From contig CAVWUA010000004.1 of NCBI GenBank assembly GCA_963758025.1, positions 372,001 to 436,000 on the forward strand: DNA of 64,000 nucleotides. Direction: 5' to 3'. The DNA comes from CAVWUA01 sp963758025. GTDB lineage: Bacteria; Planctomycetota; Planctomycetia; Isosphaerales; Isosphaeraceae. This document shows positions 35,381-46,913 of the stretch, in pieces (within the stretch, counting starts at the first letter, position 1; every line of letters starts with the position of its first letter). The notes beneath the pieces were generated by a model that had not been told where the DNA came from, made no database searches, and was given only the letters and a program-made list of their open reading frames with translations. A program made the translations under genes and the position numbers.

Positions 35381-37636
35381 TTACCGATGATGTCCGAACC
35401 ACCACGCCAGAAACGACTCGAACAGAAGGAGCGTCAGGACGCCCCAGAGGAGCGGGCGGTGCAGTTCGCCACGGCGGCTGACCGACGCGGCGTTCTCGCG
35501 CAAGGGGCTGCCAGTCGTTATCGTAGAGGAAATCCCAGCCCGGCACGGCCCGTTTCAAGGAGCGTTCGTCGAGCTTCGCCGGGTCGCTCTCGGCCGGGTC
35601 GGTGTTGACGGCGAAGATCGACTTCGCGGTTCAGCGGCGCGGCCGATCTGGACGCGGTACGTCCCGGAGAGGTCGGTCTGTTCGAACTGCAGCAGGCTCA
35701 CGTCGCCGTCGGCCTCGAGCTTGGTCGTGGACGTGGTGTTATCCGGGCGTCGGACGGTCGCCTGCGTGCCGGCGGCCGTGCCGGGAAACGCCTGCTCGAG
35801 CGGCTGGCCGACCCGCACGTTCCGCTCGGCCGCGCCGGCCCGAGGCCGCCTGGAGCGACGATCTGCTCCATGACCGGCGGATAGCTCTGGTGCAGCGGCC
35901 AGGAGGTCCAGCCGGTGTCGGCCGAGGTCGCCACCTGGATCACCTTACCGCGATATTTGCGGGGCCTCGATGATCGCGGGGTCGCCGTTGTCGAAGGCCA
36001 GGGCCACCTTCGCTTCGCGTCTCTTTCGGCAGCTTCAGCTTGTGAAACCGCGCGGTCTTGACGTTCGGTCAGGCTGGCGATGACCCCGGCGGATTCTCCC
36101 TGCGAACGCGGCGACGATCGGGTGCTTGAAGTCCAGCGGGTCGAACTCGAACGGCTTCTCCTGCCGCGACGGGTCGCCCACCGGCGGCCCGATCTGCGGC
36201 GGGCAGGAGGCCCTTGCCGCCGTTGTAGAGGAGCTGGTTGTAGTTCTCCGGCACGACCTGATCGCCGCCGAAGACGACCACCCCGCCCCCCTGCTTCAGG
36301 TAGGCGTCGAGCGCCGCGACCTCGGCCTCGGTGAACCGGGCGACGTTGCAGAGGACGACCGCGTCGAAGGGGGTCAGGTCGCGCTGGGCAGATCTGCGAC
36401 TCGGTGGCGACCTCCGCGTCGATCGGCGAGGGGCTTTCGCCCGTGTCGCCGGCCTCGGGGTTCAGGGCGACGGAGAGGAAGTCGGTCTCGAGCCTGAACG
36501 GCTCGGTCTTCGGGTCGCCGTCGACGAGCAGGACCTTGATCGCCTCGCGGACCGGAACGGACCAGCCAGCGGTGGTTGTCGAGCGCCAGGGCATCGTCGT
36601 CGATGCGGACCTCGACGACATGGTCGCCCGGCGTGGCGAAGACGTGGGTGAAGCGCCACGGCCTCTTCCTGCCCGGCATCGAGCCGGACGGGTACCTCGC
36701 TGCCGGAAAGCTGACCATCGACGACCAGTTGCGCGTGGGCGTTATCGACCGGCTTCCGTCCGTAGTTGTGCACCACCGCGCGGGCGATGATCGGGGTGCC
36801 GGGGATGGCGACCGGCTCATCGAGCTCCAGCGCGGTCAGGGCGTTGTTCTCGTCGCGCCCTTCGCCCAGGTCGATGACCCAGGAACGCGGATTGAACTCG
36901 TCCAGGCGGGCGATCTCCCGTTTGAGTCCGGCATCGGCCCCCGCGCGGGAGGGGTCCCAGGTGGCGGTCTGAAGGTCGGTCACGAAGACGACCTCCTTGC
37001 GAGGGATCGACGAGGCGTCGAGCACGTCGACGATCTTCCCGAAGGTCGCCCGAGGTCGCCGCCGCCGTGGGTCGGCTCGATCTGGTCGATCTCCTTGAGG
37101 ACCGTGTCGCGGTTGACCGCCGGGGTGCCGATGACGACGCGGGGCGGGTCGGCCAGCAGGACGACGCTCAAGGCGTCTCCTTGCCGGGACGACTTGACGA
37201 GCTGGCCGGCGAGCGCCTTGGCCTGGTCGAACCGGGTGGCCTCGCCGTCGTGGCAACGCCCATGCTCATCGAGCCGTCGAGCACGAGGACCCAGTGCGTC
37301 CGCTGCCCGGGGAGCAGCGGCAAGGCCCCCATGCTCTCCAGGAACGGCTTGGCCATCGCCAGGGCCACGAGGAGGACCAGGAGCGTGCGCACGGCCAGCA
37401 GCAGCCAGTTGCTCGATCCGGATCCGCCGCTGGTTCTTCTTGATCGCGGCGAGCAGGAACCGCATGGCCGCCCACTGCGTCTCGCGGAACCTTCGGCGGT
37501 TGAGCAGGTGGATGATGATCGGCAGCGACGCCGCCCCCATGCCCCAGAGCAGCAAGGGGTTGGAGAACCCCAGCCCCCAGAGCGGGACGAGAGCCGGGAA
37601 CCAGTCCGGTAACAGGGGTATTGGCAACGTCGTCAT
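35381..37636 (-). CDS. BatA-like VWA plus GATase-like membrane protein (heavily frameshifted)
   Basis: A protein of about 750 residues. The N-terminus is the BatA membrane domain (FSNPLLLWGMGAASLPIIIH, then LLNRRRFRETQWAAMRFL), followed by a second helix (VRTLLVLLVALAMAKPFLES) and a VWA domain with the MIDAS motif DGSMS. It continues with a KVLLVDGDPKTEPFRLETDF region and a GATase-like fold (AYLKQGGGVVVFGGDQVVPE), and ends with a last membrane helix (LLWGVLTLLLFESFLAWWF) and TAA at 35,381-35,383. At least six frame changes are needed, which makes it one of the worst-read genes of the window. Domain order is the same as in the next gene. BatA-like proteins work with MoxR ATPases and DUF58 proteins. 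Confidence 0.7.
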
Positions 37637-38575
37637 CCTTCGCGTCCGTCGGTCGTGGCGGTCGAACAGGTCGCTTGACTATTGTAGAGCCTCGGGCAAA
37701 AGCACACCGTCGGGATCATTTCACCCGCATGGCCCGCGAGGCCAGGTAGCCGGAGAGGGCCAGGTCCAGATCGACGTCGGTGCGCAAGCGGGACGTAGTC
37801 GATGTCGGCCATCTGACAGCCCGTTTCAGCTGGTCGAGAAACTCGCCGATCTCTTTCTGATACGCCTTGCGCAGGGCGTGCGGCTCGGTCAGCACGTCGC
37901 CCAGTCCCTTCCAGCCCCTTGAACAGCGTGGTCTGGCGGAACGGGAAGTCGAGCTCGGCGGGGTCGAGGACGTGGAAGACGATGACCTCGTGCCGGCGGT
38001 GCCGGAAGTGCTTCAGGCCGGCGAGGATCTTCGCCGGATCGTCGAACAGGTCGGAGATGATCACGACGATCCCGCGCCGTCTTGAACCGCTCGGCCAGGT
38101 CGTGGAAGATCAGGCCCAGGTCCGTCTTCCAGTTCGCCGGCGCGGCGTCCATGACGTGGAGCAGCTCCTTCAGGTGCGACGGCTGGCCCGACGGCTGCAG
38201 GTAGCGGCGGACCTGCGTCGTCGAAGGTCGCCAGGCCGACCGAGTCCTGCTGCTGGAGGACCAGGTAGGCCAGCGACGCCGCGACGAACTGCGCGTACTG
38301 GAGCTTCGTGACGTTGCCCTCCGAGGCGTACGCCCATCGACTCGCTGGTATCGAGCAGCAGGTACGTCAGGAGGTTCGTCTCCTCCTCGTACTGCTTCAG
38401 GTAGAACTTGTCGGTCTTCGACCAGACCTTCCAGTCGACGTGGCGGATGTCGTCGCCGGGGGCGTACTCGCGGTGCTCGGCGAACTCGACCGAGAAGCCG
38501 TGGTACGGGCTCTTGTGCAGCCCGGCGACGTAGCCCTCGACGACCAGGCGCGCCTGGAGGTCGAGGCCCTCGAGG

Positions 38576-39659
<1,084 letters not shown>

Positions 39660-39663
<4 letters not shown>

Positions 39664-42600
39664 GCGGCTTCTCTCCTTGCTGGCGTTGCGGGTCGGGCCA
39701 TCGCCTCCCGACGGGGCATCTCCGATCCAGAAATCAACGGCGTGACTGGCGGGCTGTCCAGAGGGTGGCGCCGAGCCCAGGGCCCAGCCGCCTTCCTGCG
39801 TGGCGACCAGCGCCGCGTGGGGTGCCAGACGCACGACCAGGTCGGAAACCGGCTCCGAGAGCAGCAGGCGCTGCACGAGCCGGCCGTCGTCGCGGCGGCA
39901 GAAGACCAGCGGCAGGGCGTCGAGGCGACCTTCGATCGAGCGATCCGGGCTCGGGTAGGCGACCACGCTCGCGCTGGGTCAGGGCGACGGCCCAGCCGGT
40001 CGGCGGACCGGCCAGATGACGCGACCACCGCGGCGTGCCGTCGGCCAGGCTGTAGGCGGTCAGGGTCGGCCCGCTCGTGCAGAAGACGCGCTCGCCCATC
40101 GAGAGCCAGGGCCTCGGGCCACTCGCTGAGGTCCTCGATCCCCAGCACGCGCGACCAGCGCTTCTCGCCGGTGGCCGGGTCGAGCCGCACCAGCTCGCTG
40201 CCGTCTCGCAGGACGAGCAGGCGGCCGGAATCGCCCAGGAGCCGTGGCGGCCCGCTCCGGGGCAGCGCGGAAAGTTCCCGGTACGTCCAGGCGTACTGAC
40301 CGATCTCCACGTCGAACAGAGCGACCGTCCGCTCGTCGATCACCAGGGCCACCCGGTCGTCGTCGATCGGCAAGGGGTCGCGCGACCAGGCTTGCTCCGC
40401 CTCGGACTGCGGGAAGGTGCCCCGGCCCAGGCCGCTGTCGGTTTCGAGCACGACGACGGCGTTCGGCTTGCGGACCTGGAGCACGACCCGCCGCGGGCCG
40501 ACGAGCATCCGGGGGTTGAGCTGCCCTTCCACCGGCGCGTACGACCAGTCGATCAGGCCCGAGTCGCCGTCGATGGCCAGCAGCTCGCGCTCGCCGCGCT
40601 GACAGAAGATCCGGTCACCGACGATGTGGAAGTCGTGCAGCTTGCCGGTCGGCGTCTCGTTCTTTTGAGACGCCGGCTCGGGGCGGGCGAACGGGTTCGG
40701 CTGGCGACGGCCGGGGTTGGGGTCCCCGGCATCGAACTGCCACTGAACCATCCCCTTGGCCAGGTCGAATGCCACGAGACGATCGGCGGTGGCGGCGAGG
40801 ACGCGATCGGCCAGGTAGCCAACCCAGATCGGCTCGCCGTCCAGATCGACCGTCCAGGCGTAGCCGCCGGTCAACGGGTCGATCGGCCGCAAGGCGGTCC
40901 CTTCGGCCAGGAAGATCCGACCCGCGTCGGTGGACGGGGGCACCCCTTCGGCGGCGAGCGGGCGGACCAGGTCATTCCAGCGGCGTCGTCCAGAGCCGCG
41001 TGAGCGGCGCCGGCAGGCTCGGTTCGGAGCGGTCGCCGGTCATGCGGTCGAACGGATCGGTCGAGAGCCGCTCGGAAACCCGGGCGCCGAGCGTCCCGCC
41101 GGCATCGTCCAGGTGCATGTCGGCGTAGCGTGACAGGGCCTTGACGTAGGTATCCCGCGCCGGGACCCAGAGTTCCTGTGCCTCGTAGGCGTTGCCCAGC
41201 CCCCAGAGGGCGCGTGCGCGATCGGCGTCGTCGGGGGCCAGGGCGAGCAGTTGCCGGAAGGCGCGGGCCGCCTCGGCATGGCGGTCTTCCCGGGCCTCCA
41301 GCCGCCCGAGAGAGAGCAGGGCCTCGGGCACGACCTGCGCGACCGGATAGCTCCGGACGACGGCCTCCAGCAAGCGCGGGTCCGACTCCTGGAGCCCCTG
41401 GTCGAGCAACGCCCGAGCCTTTTCCTCGTAAGGGGCGTACAGTTCGCGGCCCCGGAGGTCGAGAAGTTTCGCCAGGCGCTCGGCGATCAGGAGGTCCGCG
41501 CGAACGGTACGACGCGGGTCGGCCGCGACGTTCCGACGCCGCAACCGCTCCATGCCCAGCAGCCCCTGGAGCGTGGCGACGGCCCGATCGGGCGTCCCGG
41601 CGCGGTCCTGCGCCTCGGCCAGGCGGAGCTTCGCGTTCAGCTCGTCGCGGTCGAGGCTGGTGGCCTCGGCGGCGGCGGCGAAACGGCTGGCCGCGGTCGC
41701 CCACTCCCCGTCATCGGCGGCCTTCTCGCCCAGCCGCATCAGGAGGCGGAACCGCTGGTCCTTCGCCAGTTCGGGCAGCGCCAGACCGTCGATCGTCTCC
41801 GAGGGTTTGGCCCGGCTGATCGCCTGCTCCAGGCTCGCCAGGGCCAGCTCGTCCTGACCGGTCGCCTCGGCGACGCGGGCGAGCCGGACGTAGTTCATCG
41901 CCTGGTCGGGGGCCTCGGCGATCTGTTGCCGGTAGCGCTCGATCAGGCGGCTATTCTGCGCAGAAGACGATCAGGGCATCACTCTGCGCGATGACGAGGT
42001 AGCCATCACCGACCGCCAGGTTGCCGCCGGTCGTGCCAAACGCATCCTTCAAGGCGATCGGGCTGCGATCGGTCGGCAGGCCGGTCGCCTGACTCAGGAC
42101 GTGGATCTCGGTCCGCGTGGGCCAGTAGATCGAGTCGCCAGCCAGCAGCCCTCGGCCGTAGCTGTCCATGCCCGAAGCCCCTTCCGGCCAGTAGCGGATG
42201 ACCTTCCCGTTGCTCACGTCGATCAGCCAGGCCCGATCTCCCGTGGCGATCAGGTGCCCCTGGGCCACGCCGAGCAGGTGGATGACCTTCGGCAACGGCT
42301 CGGTCCGCCAGGCCAGGCGGCCCGTCGCGGCGTCAAAGGCGTAGATCGAGGGCGCATCGTCCGGCGCGACGATGACCAGGCCATCGTGCACGACCGCCGG
42401 ATTCAGCTCACGGCCCAGACCTTGTCCCGCGCCCCGGAGTTCCATGTGCGGATAGGTCGCCAGCCAGCGAATCGCGCCGGTGTCGGCGTCGAGAGCCGCC
42501 ACGGCCCCCATGTTCGTCTGATAGTAGAGCGTCGCCCCATCGAGCGAGAGCAAGCGACCGCTGATGTCGCCGATGAAGGGCATGCCCATCATGTTGTCGA

Positions 42601-44163
42601 AGGCCGCGGTCGCCTCTCCGAGATAGCGGACCCAGCGGGTCTCGCCGGTCTCGGCGTCCAGGCAGACGACGAAGCTGGCGGTCATCGGCCCGGGCTCGCT
42701 CAGCGCGACATACACATTACGATCGTCAGCAACCGGACTTCCCTCGAAGGCCAGAGTATTGGCCGGAGCCCCGGCCCGCCGCATGGGAAGGATGATGTCG
42801 GACGCCGGACGCCGCCAGAGCAGTTTCCCCTCAACCTCGCGGTTATTCCGCACAGCGACAATGTAGCTCGGGCCGAGCTTCGCTCCGGCGGTGCGCCAAG
42901 ACGGGCGAAGATTCGATCACCGTAGGCCGTCACGGTGAAACTCGGCACGTCGTTGATCCCGCGGGTTATCGGCGCGCCGAAGGAGCTGGGAAGCGATTGT
43001 TCCCAGGCGATCGGCACGTCCGGCGTCCCCGCACCCGGCGCGTCGGGCTCCCCTTCCATCCGGGTGCTCAGGTTGTAGGCCACCAGCCGGTTGGCGTCGC
43101 AAAGGACGACCTGGTCCCCCAGCACGATCGGATGATACGCCAGCAGTTGCTCGGGCCGGAGCGACGGCGCGGAGAACCGGTTGTTGAACGGATTGGTCGG
43201 CCGCAGGGGGACGACCTCGTCGAGCTTGACCTTCCACTGGAACGAGCCAATGTCCACCGTCCCCGGCGCCACCTTCGACCGCGTCGGCGCGCCGGCGAAC
43301 GTCGGCCAGCGACCGTCGGACGGTTCGCTCGGAACCAGCCCGTCACTTCGCAAGGCCTCGACCACGTTCCGCAGCAAGAGCCCGTCGCGGCCCGCCAGCG
43401 ACCCCTCGGCCCCCGGATAGGACGTGGCGTACGTCTCCAGGTCCGACCGGCCGGGCACGTCCTCCCCCATCGCCGCGCGGCAGAGGAGCTTCTTCGCGGC
43501 CACCCTCGCGAGGTTCACGTCGGGATCGGGATGGACCAGGGCCGGCGGCCGTTCGGGATCGGGGACCAGATGCCGGTAGAGGTCCAGCGCCTCGGCGAAG
43601 CGGCCGTCGCGGAAGGCGCGATCGCCGAGCAATTCCAGAGCGTCATCACCCCAGGAGCTGCAAAAGGCCAGGGCCACCAGTTGCCGCAACGACTCGTCGT
43701 CGCCCGTCTCCACCCCCTGGCGGTACCAGCGCTCGGCCTGGGCGTCCACCCGTCGCTGATAGAGCACGAGCGCCTCGGCGGGCAGGGCCGACAGTTGCAT
43801 CTGGCAGTATCGCCGGACATCCACGTAGCGTTGCGTCTCCGGCTCACCGGGCAAGGCCGCGGGAGCCCCCGGATTGGCGGGAGCCGGCGGGTTCTCCGCG
43901 GGCACGGGAACAACGACGTCGCCGAACTGGTCGAGCACCCGTTGCAGGATGTCGATCGACTCGGACCACTGCCCCTGCTCGATGTGCCCTTGCGCGTTGC
44001 GCAGGAGCCGCTCGGCCTCGAAGCTGGAATCGGGATGGAACTTGGCCCCGGTCCGCTCCATGCCCCCCGGCGCCTGAGCCCTGGCCACGAGGGCCGTGGC
44101 TCCGATGGCGAGGAACGCCAGCCCGAGTGCCCGGATACGCCCGCTCATGATGTTCATCGCCAT
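39660..44163 (-). CDS. Exported PQQ-like beta-propeller/TPR protein (frameshifted)
   Basis: A very long exported protein, about 1500 residues after repair. Signal peptide (LGLAFLAIGATALVARAQ), TPR-like helical pairs (AERLLRNAQGHIEQGQWSES, DGRFAEALDLYRHLVPDPE), then a PQQ-like propeller (VVCLDAETGETRWVRYLGEA, LDADTGAIRWLATYPHMEL, FDAATGRLAWRTEPLPK), a second set of TPRs (LALASLEQAISRAKPSE, AARAFRQLLALAPDDAD) and a second propeller (LTGGYAWTVDLDGEPIWVG, LDPATGEKRWSRVLGIED). Frame changes fall near 42,890, 41,955, 40,985, 40,100, 39,970 and 39,740. The ATG at 44163 follows GAGGAGGG. First gene of the MoxR/VWA operon. Similar in type to BamB; probably periplasmic protein-binding. Confidence 0.75.
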
Positions 44164-44552
44164 TGGCCGACCCTCCTCGCGCGATCGCCCGGTCTCCCGG
44201 ACAGGATCGAGCAGGGGACAACGGGGTTAGCGGCCTCGTTCGCGTCCATCAACCGCCTCGAAACGACGGCCAATAGACGCCACGACCCTTAACGAGCGCC
44301 AAAACGCGCCCGCCCGGCCCGTCGATTATCCGCTCTACCGCATCCTTGCTTGCATGGCTAATTATCGCAACGTCCAGGGTGGACGACAATCCCCAACATT
44401 CATTTGACCGAATTCCGTCGCAGAACGCTAGGCAAAAGTCGTACCGCAAAGATCAGAGAAGGGAAACACGAGAGGGACAGACGACCGTGAGACCACAACA
44501 AACTGTCGGTTTATCCTGATTCTTCGTCAAAGATGCCCAACAAGCAAGCAAA
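44164..44552. other. Intergenic region upstream of the long operon
   Basis: About 390 nt without a convincing gene. A 66-codon frame on the minus strand (44,249-44,449) has no ribosome site and no recognisable sequence. The promoter of the nine-gene operon must be here or close by. The stretch is somewhat AT-richer (44,320-44,500). Confidence 0.4.
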
Positions 44553-44723
44553 TCAAGGTCGGGGCTGGATGGCGGCACCGGCGTAGAAAATGGCGGCCCC
44601 GGCCGCGGCAATCAGCATCGATCGGCCCAGTCCCACCTTTCCCAGCAACTCGGAAACGATGGCAAAGGGCAAGATTAGAAGCCCAACCGTCTGCAAGGAA
44701 CGGCCCACGGCATAACGCATCAT
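44553..44723 (-). CDS. Small two-helix membrane protein
   Basis: A 56-residue protein if translation starts at the MM pair (ATG 44723 or the next codon). Two hydrophobic helices (LQTVGLLILPFAIVSELLG and MLIAAAGAAIFYAGAAIQ) are separated by a short polar turn (KVGLGRS). Short proteins of this form occur in planctomycete genomes as far as I recall, and the function is unknown. A longer in-frame start at 44807 is possible but its added part is rich in Arg and Cys and not membrane-like. Confidence 0.5.
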   Translation of the reverse strand: MMRYAVGRSLQTVGLLILPFAIVSELLGKVGLGRSMLIAAAGAAIFYAGAAIQPRP

Positions 44724-44834
44724 GGCGATCTGTCGGCGCTCTGGAAGTCGCCGCTCCTCGACCCGAGCCCTCAGACAGACGGGCAGGCATGCCGCGCATC
44801 CGAGCACGGCATGCCGCGAAATTCAACAATCCGC

Positions 44835-45623
44835 TCAGTTCTTGATCTGGCTCGGCTGGATGACGATCTCACCGACATCGGTGACCTGGCCCGGCTTGAC
44901 CGTGACGGCCATCCCTCGGGCGGCCCCTTCGGTGACGTAGCCGACTTTTTCCTGCCAGACGACGAGGTTCTGGGTTCCGGCCGGAACGCCGGTGATCTCG
45001 AACGAGCCGTCCTGGTCGGTCACGTCGAAGAACGGGTGGTCGAAGACCATGATCCAGCCCTTCATCCACGGGTGGATATCGCACTTGAGGGTCAAGGGAC
45101 GCCGCTCGGCGACGAGTTTCCCTTCGAGCGAACCGTTCGGAGGCAGAGAGACGTTCTTCGAGCCGTTCTGGAACCCGATGTAGTGGACGTTGTGCCCGAT
45201 CGGATCGCTCGACTTGAAGAGGATCTGCTGCTTCTCGTGCAGCGCGGTGCTGTACGGGAGGAACTCGCAGGTCTCCTGGTCGATCTCGACCTTCGGCTCC
45301 TTCTGGAGCAGTTCTTTCTCGGCTTCGGGGTTGGAACCGCTCGGACGGGGCAGGTAGGCGAACGCGTGGGCGATGCCCTTGGTCTTGGGATCGACGACCA
45401 GCTCGCGCGAATAAAGGTCTTTCTTGCCGCAGACCTGCTCATCCTTGTTGATGGTGAGCTTCTCGGGCTGGGGGACATTCGGACCTCCCCAGACGAGCCG
45501 GCCCTTGATGGTGCCGTAACTGTTCTGAACGGGCGGGGCGGCCAGGGCCGGGACGGCCAGCAAGGCGAAGGTGGCCGCGAGGGAGCCAGCGAATCGAAGG
45601 ATGTTGCGCTTCACGGATGACAT
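44835..45623 (-). CDS. Exported cupredoxin-like copper-site protein
   Basis: An intact 262-residue protein with a signal peptide (FAGSLAATFALLAVPALAA). The core resembles cupredoxin-like proteins of the methylamine-utilisation type: a HNVHYIGFQNGSKNV segment and LKCDIHPWMKGWIMVFDHPF, where the His, Cys, His and Met are in the spacing of a type 1 copper site. The C-terminal part (GSFEITGVPAGTQNLVVWQE) is a carboxypeptidase-regulatory-like beta domain. Likely a periplasmic electron-transfer or copper-binding protein. No respiratory partner gene is next to it. The copper assignment is inference from motif. Confidence 0.72.
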   Translation of the reverse strand: MSSVKRNILRFAGSLAATFALLAVPALAAPPVQNSYGTIKGRLVWGGPNVPQPEKLTINKDEQVCGKKDLYSRELVVDPKTKGIAHAFAYLPRPSGSNPEAEKELLQKEPKVEIDQETCEFLPYSTALHEKQQILFKSSDPIGHNVHYIGFQNGSKNVSLPPNGSLEGKLVAERRPLTLKCDIHPWMKGWIMVFDHPFFDVTDQDGSFEITGVPAGTQNLVVWQEKVGYVTEGAARGMAVTVKPGQVTDVGEIVIQPSQIKN

Positions 45624-45783
45624 CAGGGAAGACCCCTTGCTCCTTTTGGATTCGGAAAACCAGGTGGGACACGTTGGGCGGGAGTGCGGCCTCTCTTTGC
45701 CTCGGACGAAAGGCCGCGCCGGTGTCTCATTTTACCAGGGTCCGCGGTCGTTGAAAACCGTCAGACCCGGAGCCCGGCGGAAC

Positions 45784-46669
45784 TCAGTGCGAAACGACGA
45801 GGCCCTGGTCGGTCAGGCGGTAGGGCATGATCTCGTCGCCGCAGTAGCTGCCGCGATGCTTGGCGACGTACAGGGCGCGGCCCATGCGGCCGTTGTCCCG
45901 CGTGCGTCCCATGAGAATGATCGTGTTGGCGTTGGAGAAGATGTCCCCCTCGCCGATCGGCTGGGCCATCAGGTCGTCGAGCAGGACGTGGGGCGTCGTG
46001 TAGAGGTACAGGCAGCCGAGCGCCTTGTGATCGTAGCGGTGGGCGTGGACCCTTCGGCTCGTTGGCCCGGTAGTGCTCGCGGAATAGCTCGCGCGCGGCC
46101 CATTCGTCCTCCTTGCGGAGGACCTGGTGATAGAGGTACTCGAAGAACTCGAACTGGATCGAGTCGCTGAACCGCTCCGTCGGCTCGATTCCATCGACGA
46201 CGACCCGGCGCACCCCTCGGACGAAATTCGCGTAAAAGTAGCCGACCGACGTGCGCAGGACCCGCGCCAGGTCGGTCTTCCAGGCGTGCCAGTCGTCCGG
46301 CTCCAGGTCGCGGCGGGTGACGCGACGGCCGGTACGGTCGAAGGGGTGGAAGTAGTCGCCCAGGGGCCGGTCGAAGTCCCAGACGCGTGGGAGGTCCAGC
46401 GGACCGTCGGCATCGAACGGCTGAAGGTCCCAGTCGAACAGTTGCCGGGCATAACCGGCGTGATTCTGGGCGTCTCCCCGGCTGGTCAGATCGCAGAGGA
46501 CGCCCCGACTCCCCTCGGCCGCGAGCCCTTGATCGGCCCATCGCAGACCGAGCTGCGTTTTGCCCGCGCCGGTGGCCCCGGCGAGGACCGTCAGGGTGCC
46601 CGGGAGCAGACCTCCACCAAGATGCCGGTCCAGTTCCGTGATGCCGAAAGCCTGTCGTGCCGCGTTCAT
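45784..46669 (-). CDS. KaiC/RecA-like ATPase (one frameshift)
   Basis: A protein of about 295 residues. Near the N-terminus it reads FGITELDRHLGGGLLPGTL, then Walker A (AGATGAGKTQLGLRW), a typical start of KaiC/RadA-type RecA-superfamily ATPases. A hydrophobic strand ending in Asp (VRRVVVDGIEP) may be Walker B. One frame change near 46,050 joins the C-terminal part (HALGCLYLYTTPHVLL-like region, GDIFSNANTIILMGRTRDNG). The standard KaiC phosphorylation sites are not evident. Role unknown; possibly regulatory. ATG at 46669. Confidence 0.72.
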
Positions 46670-46913
46670 GGCGTCCTTGATTCCAGAAAAAACAGGCCGC
46701 GAGGACCGATCCGCCCTCCGGGACAGCCGTAACGGACTGGCCCCATTCTGGAGATCGCCGCCGGCCGAGACAAGGTCAGCCGGAAACTTGGGGTCAAGTC
46801 CGCCGCTGATTTAAGCCGAAACTATCGCCAGAAACCGCACAATCAGCACAAGCCGACCCTTCCCTCCACTGGGTACTTGAGCGCGGCGGTCGGAACCGGC
46901 GTCGCAAGGATGA
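46670..46913. other. Divergent intergenic region
   Basis: About 244 nt between the KaiC-like and secretin starts. I see no gene, strong hairpin or clear promoter here. Confidence 0.4.

Noticed and set aside
44249..44449. 66-codon minus-strand frame upstream of the long operon
   Set aside because: No ribosome site, no hydrophobic or known pattern; kept only as a note in the intergenic entry.
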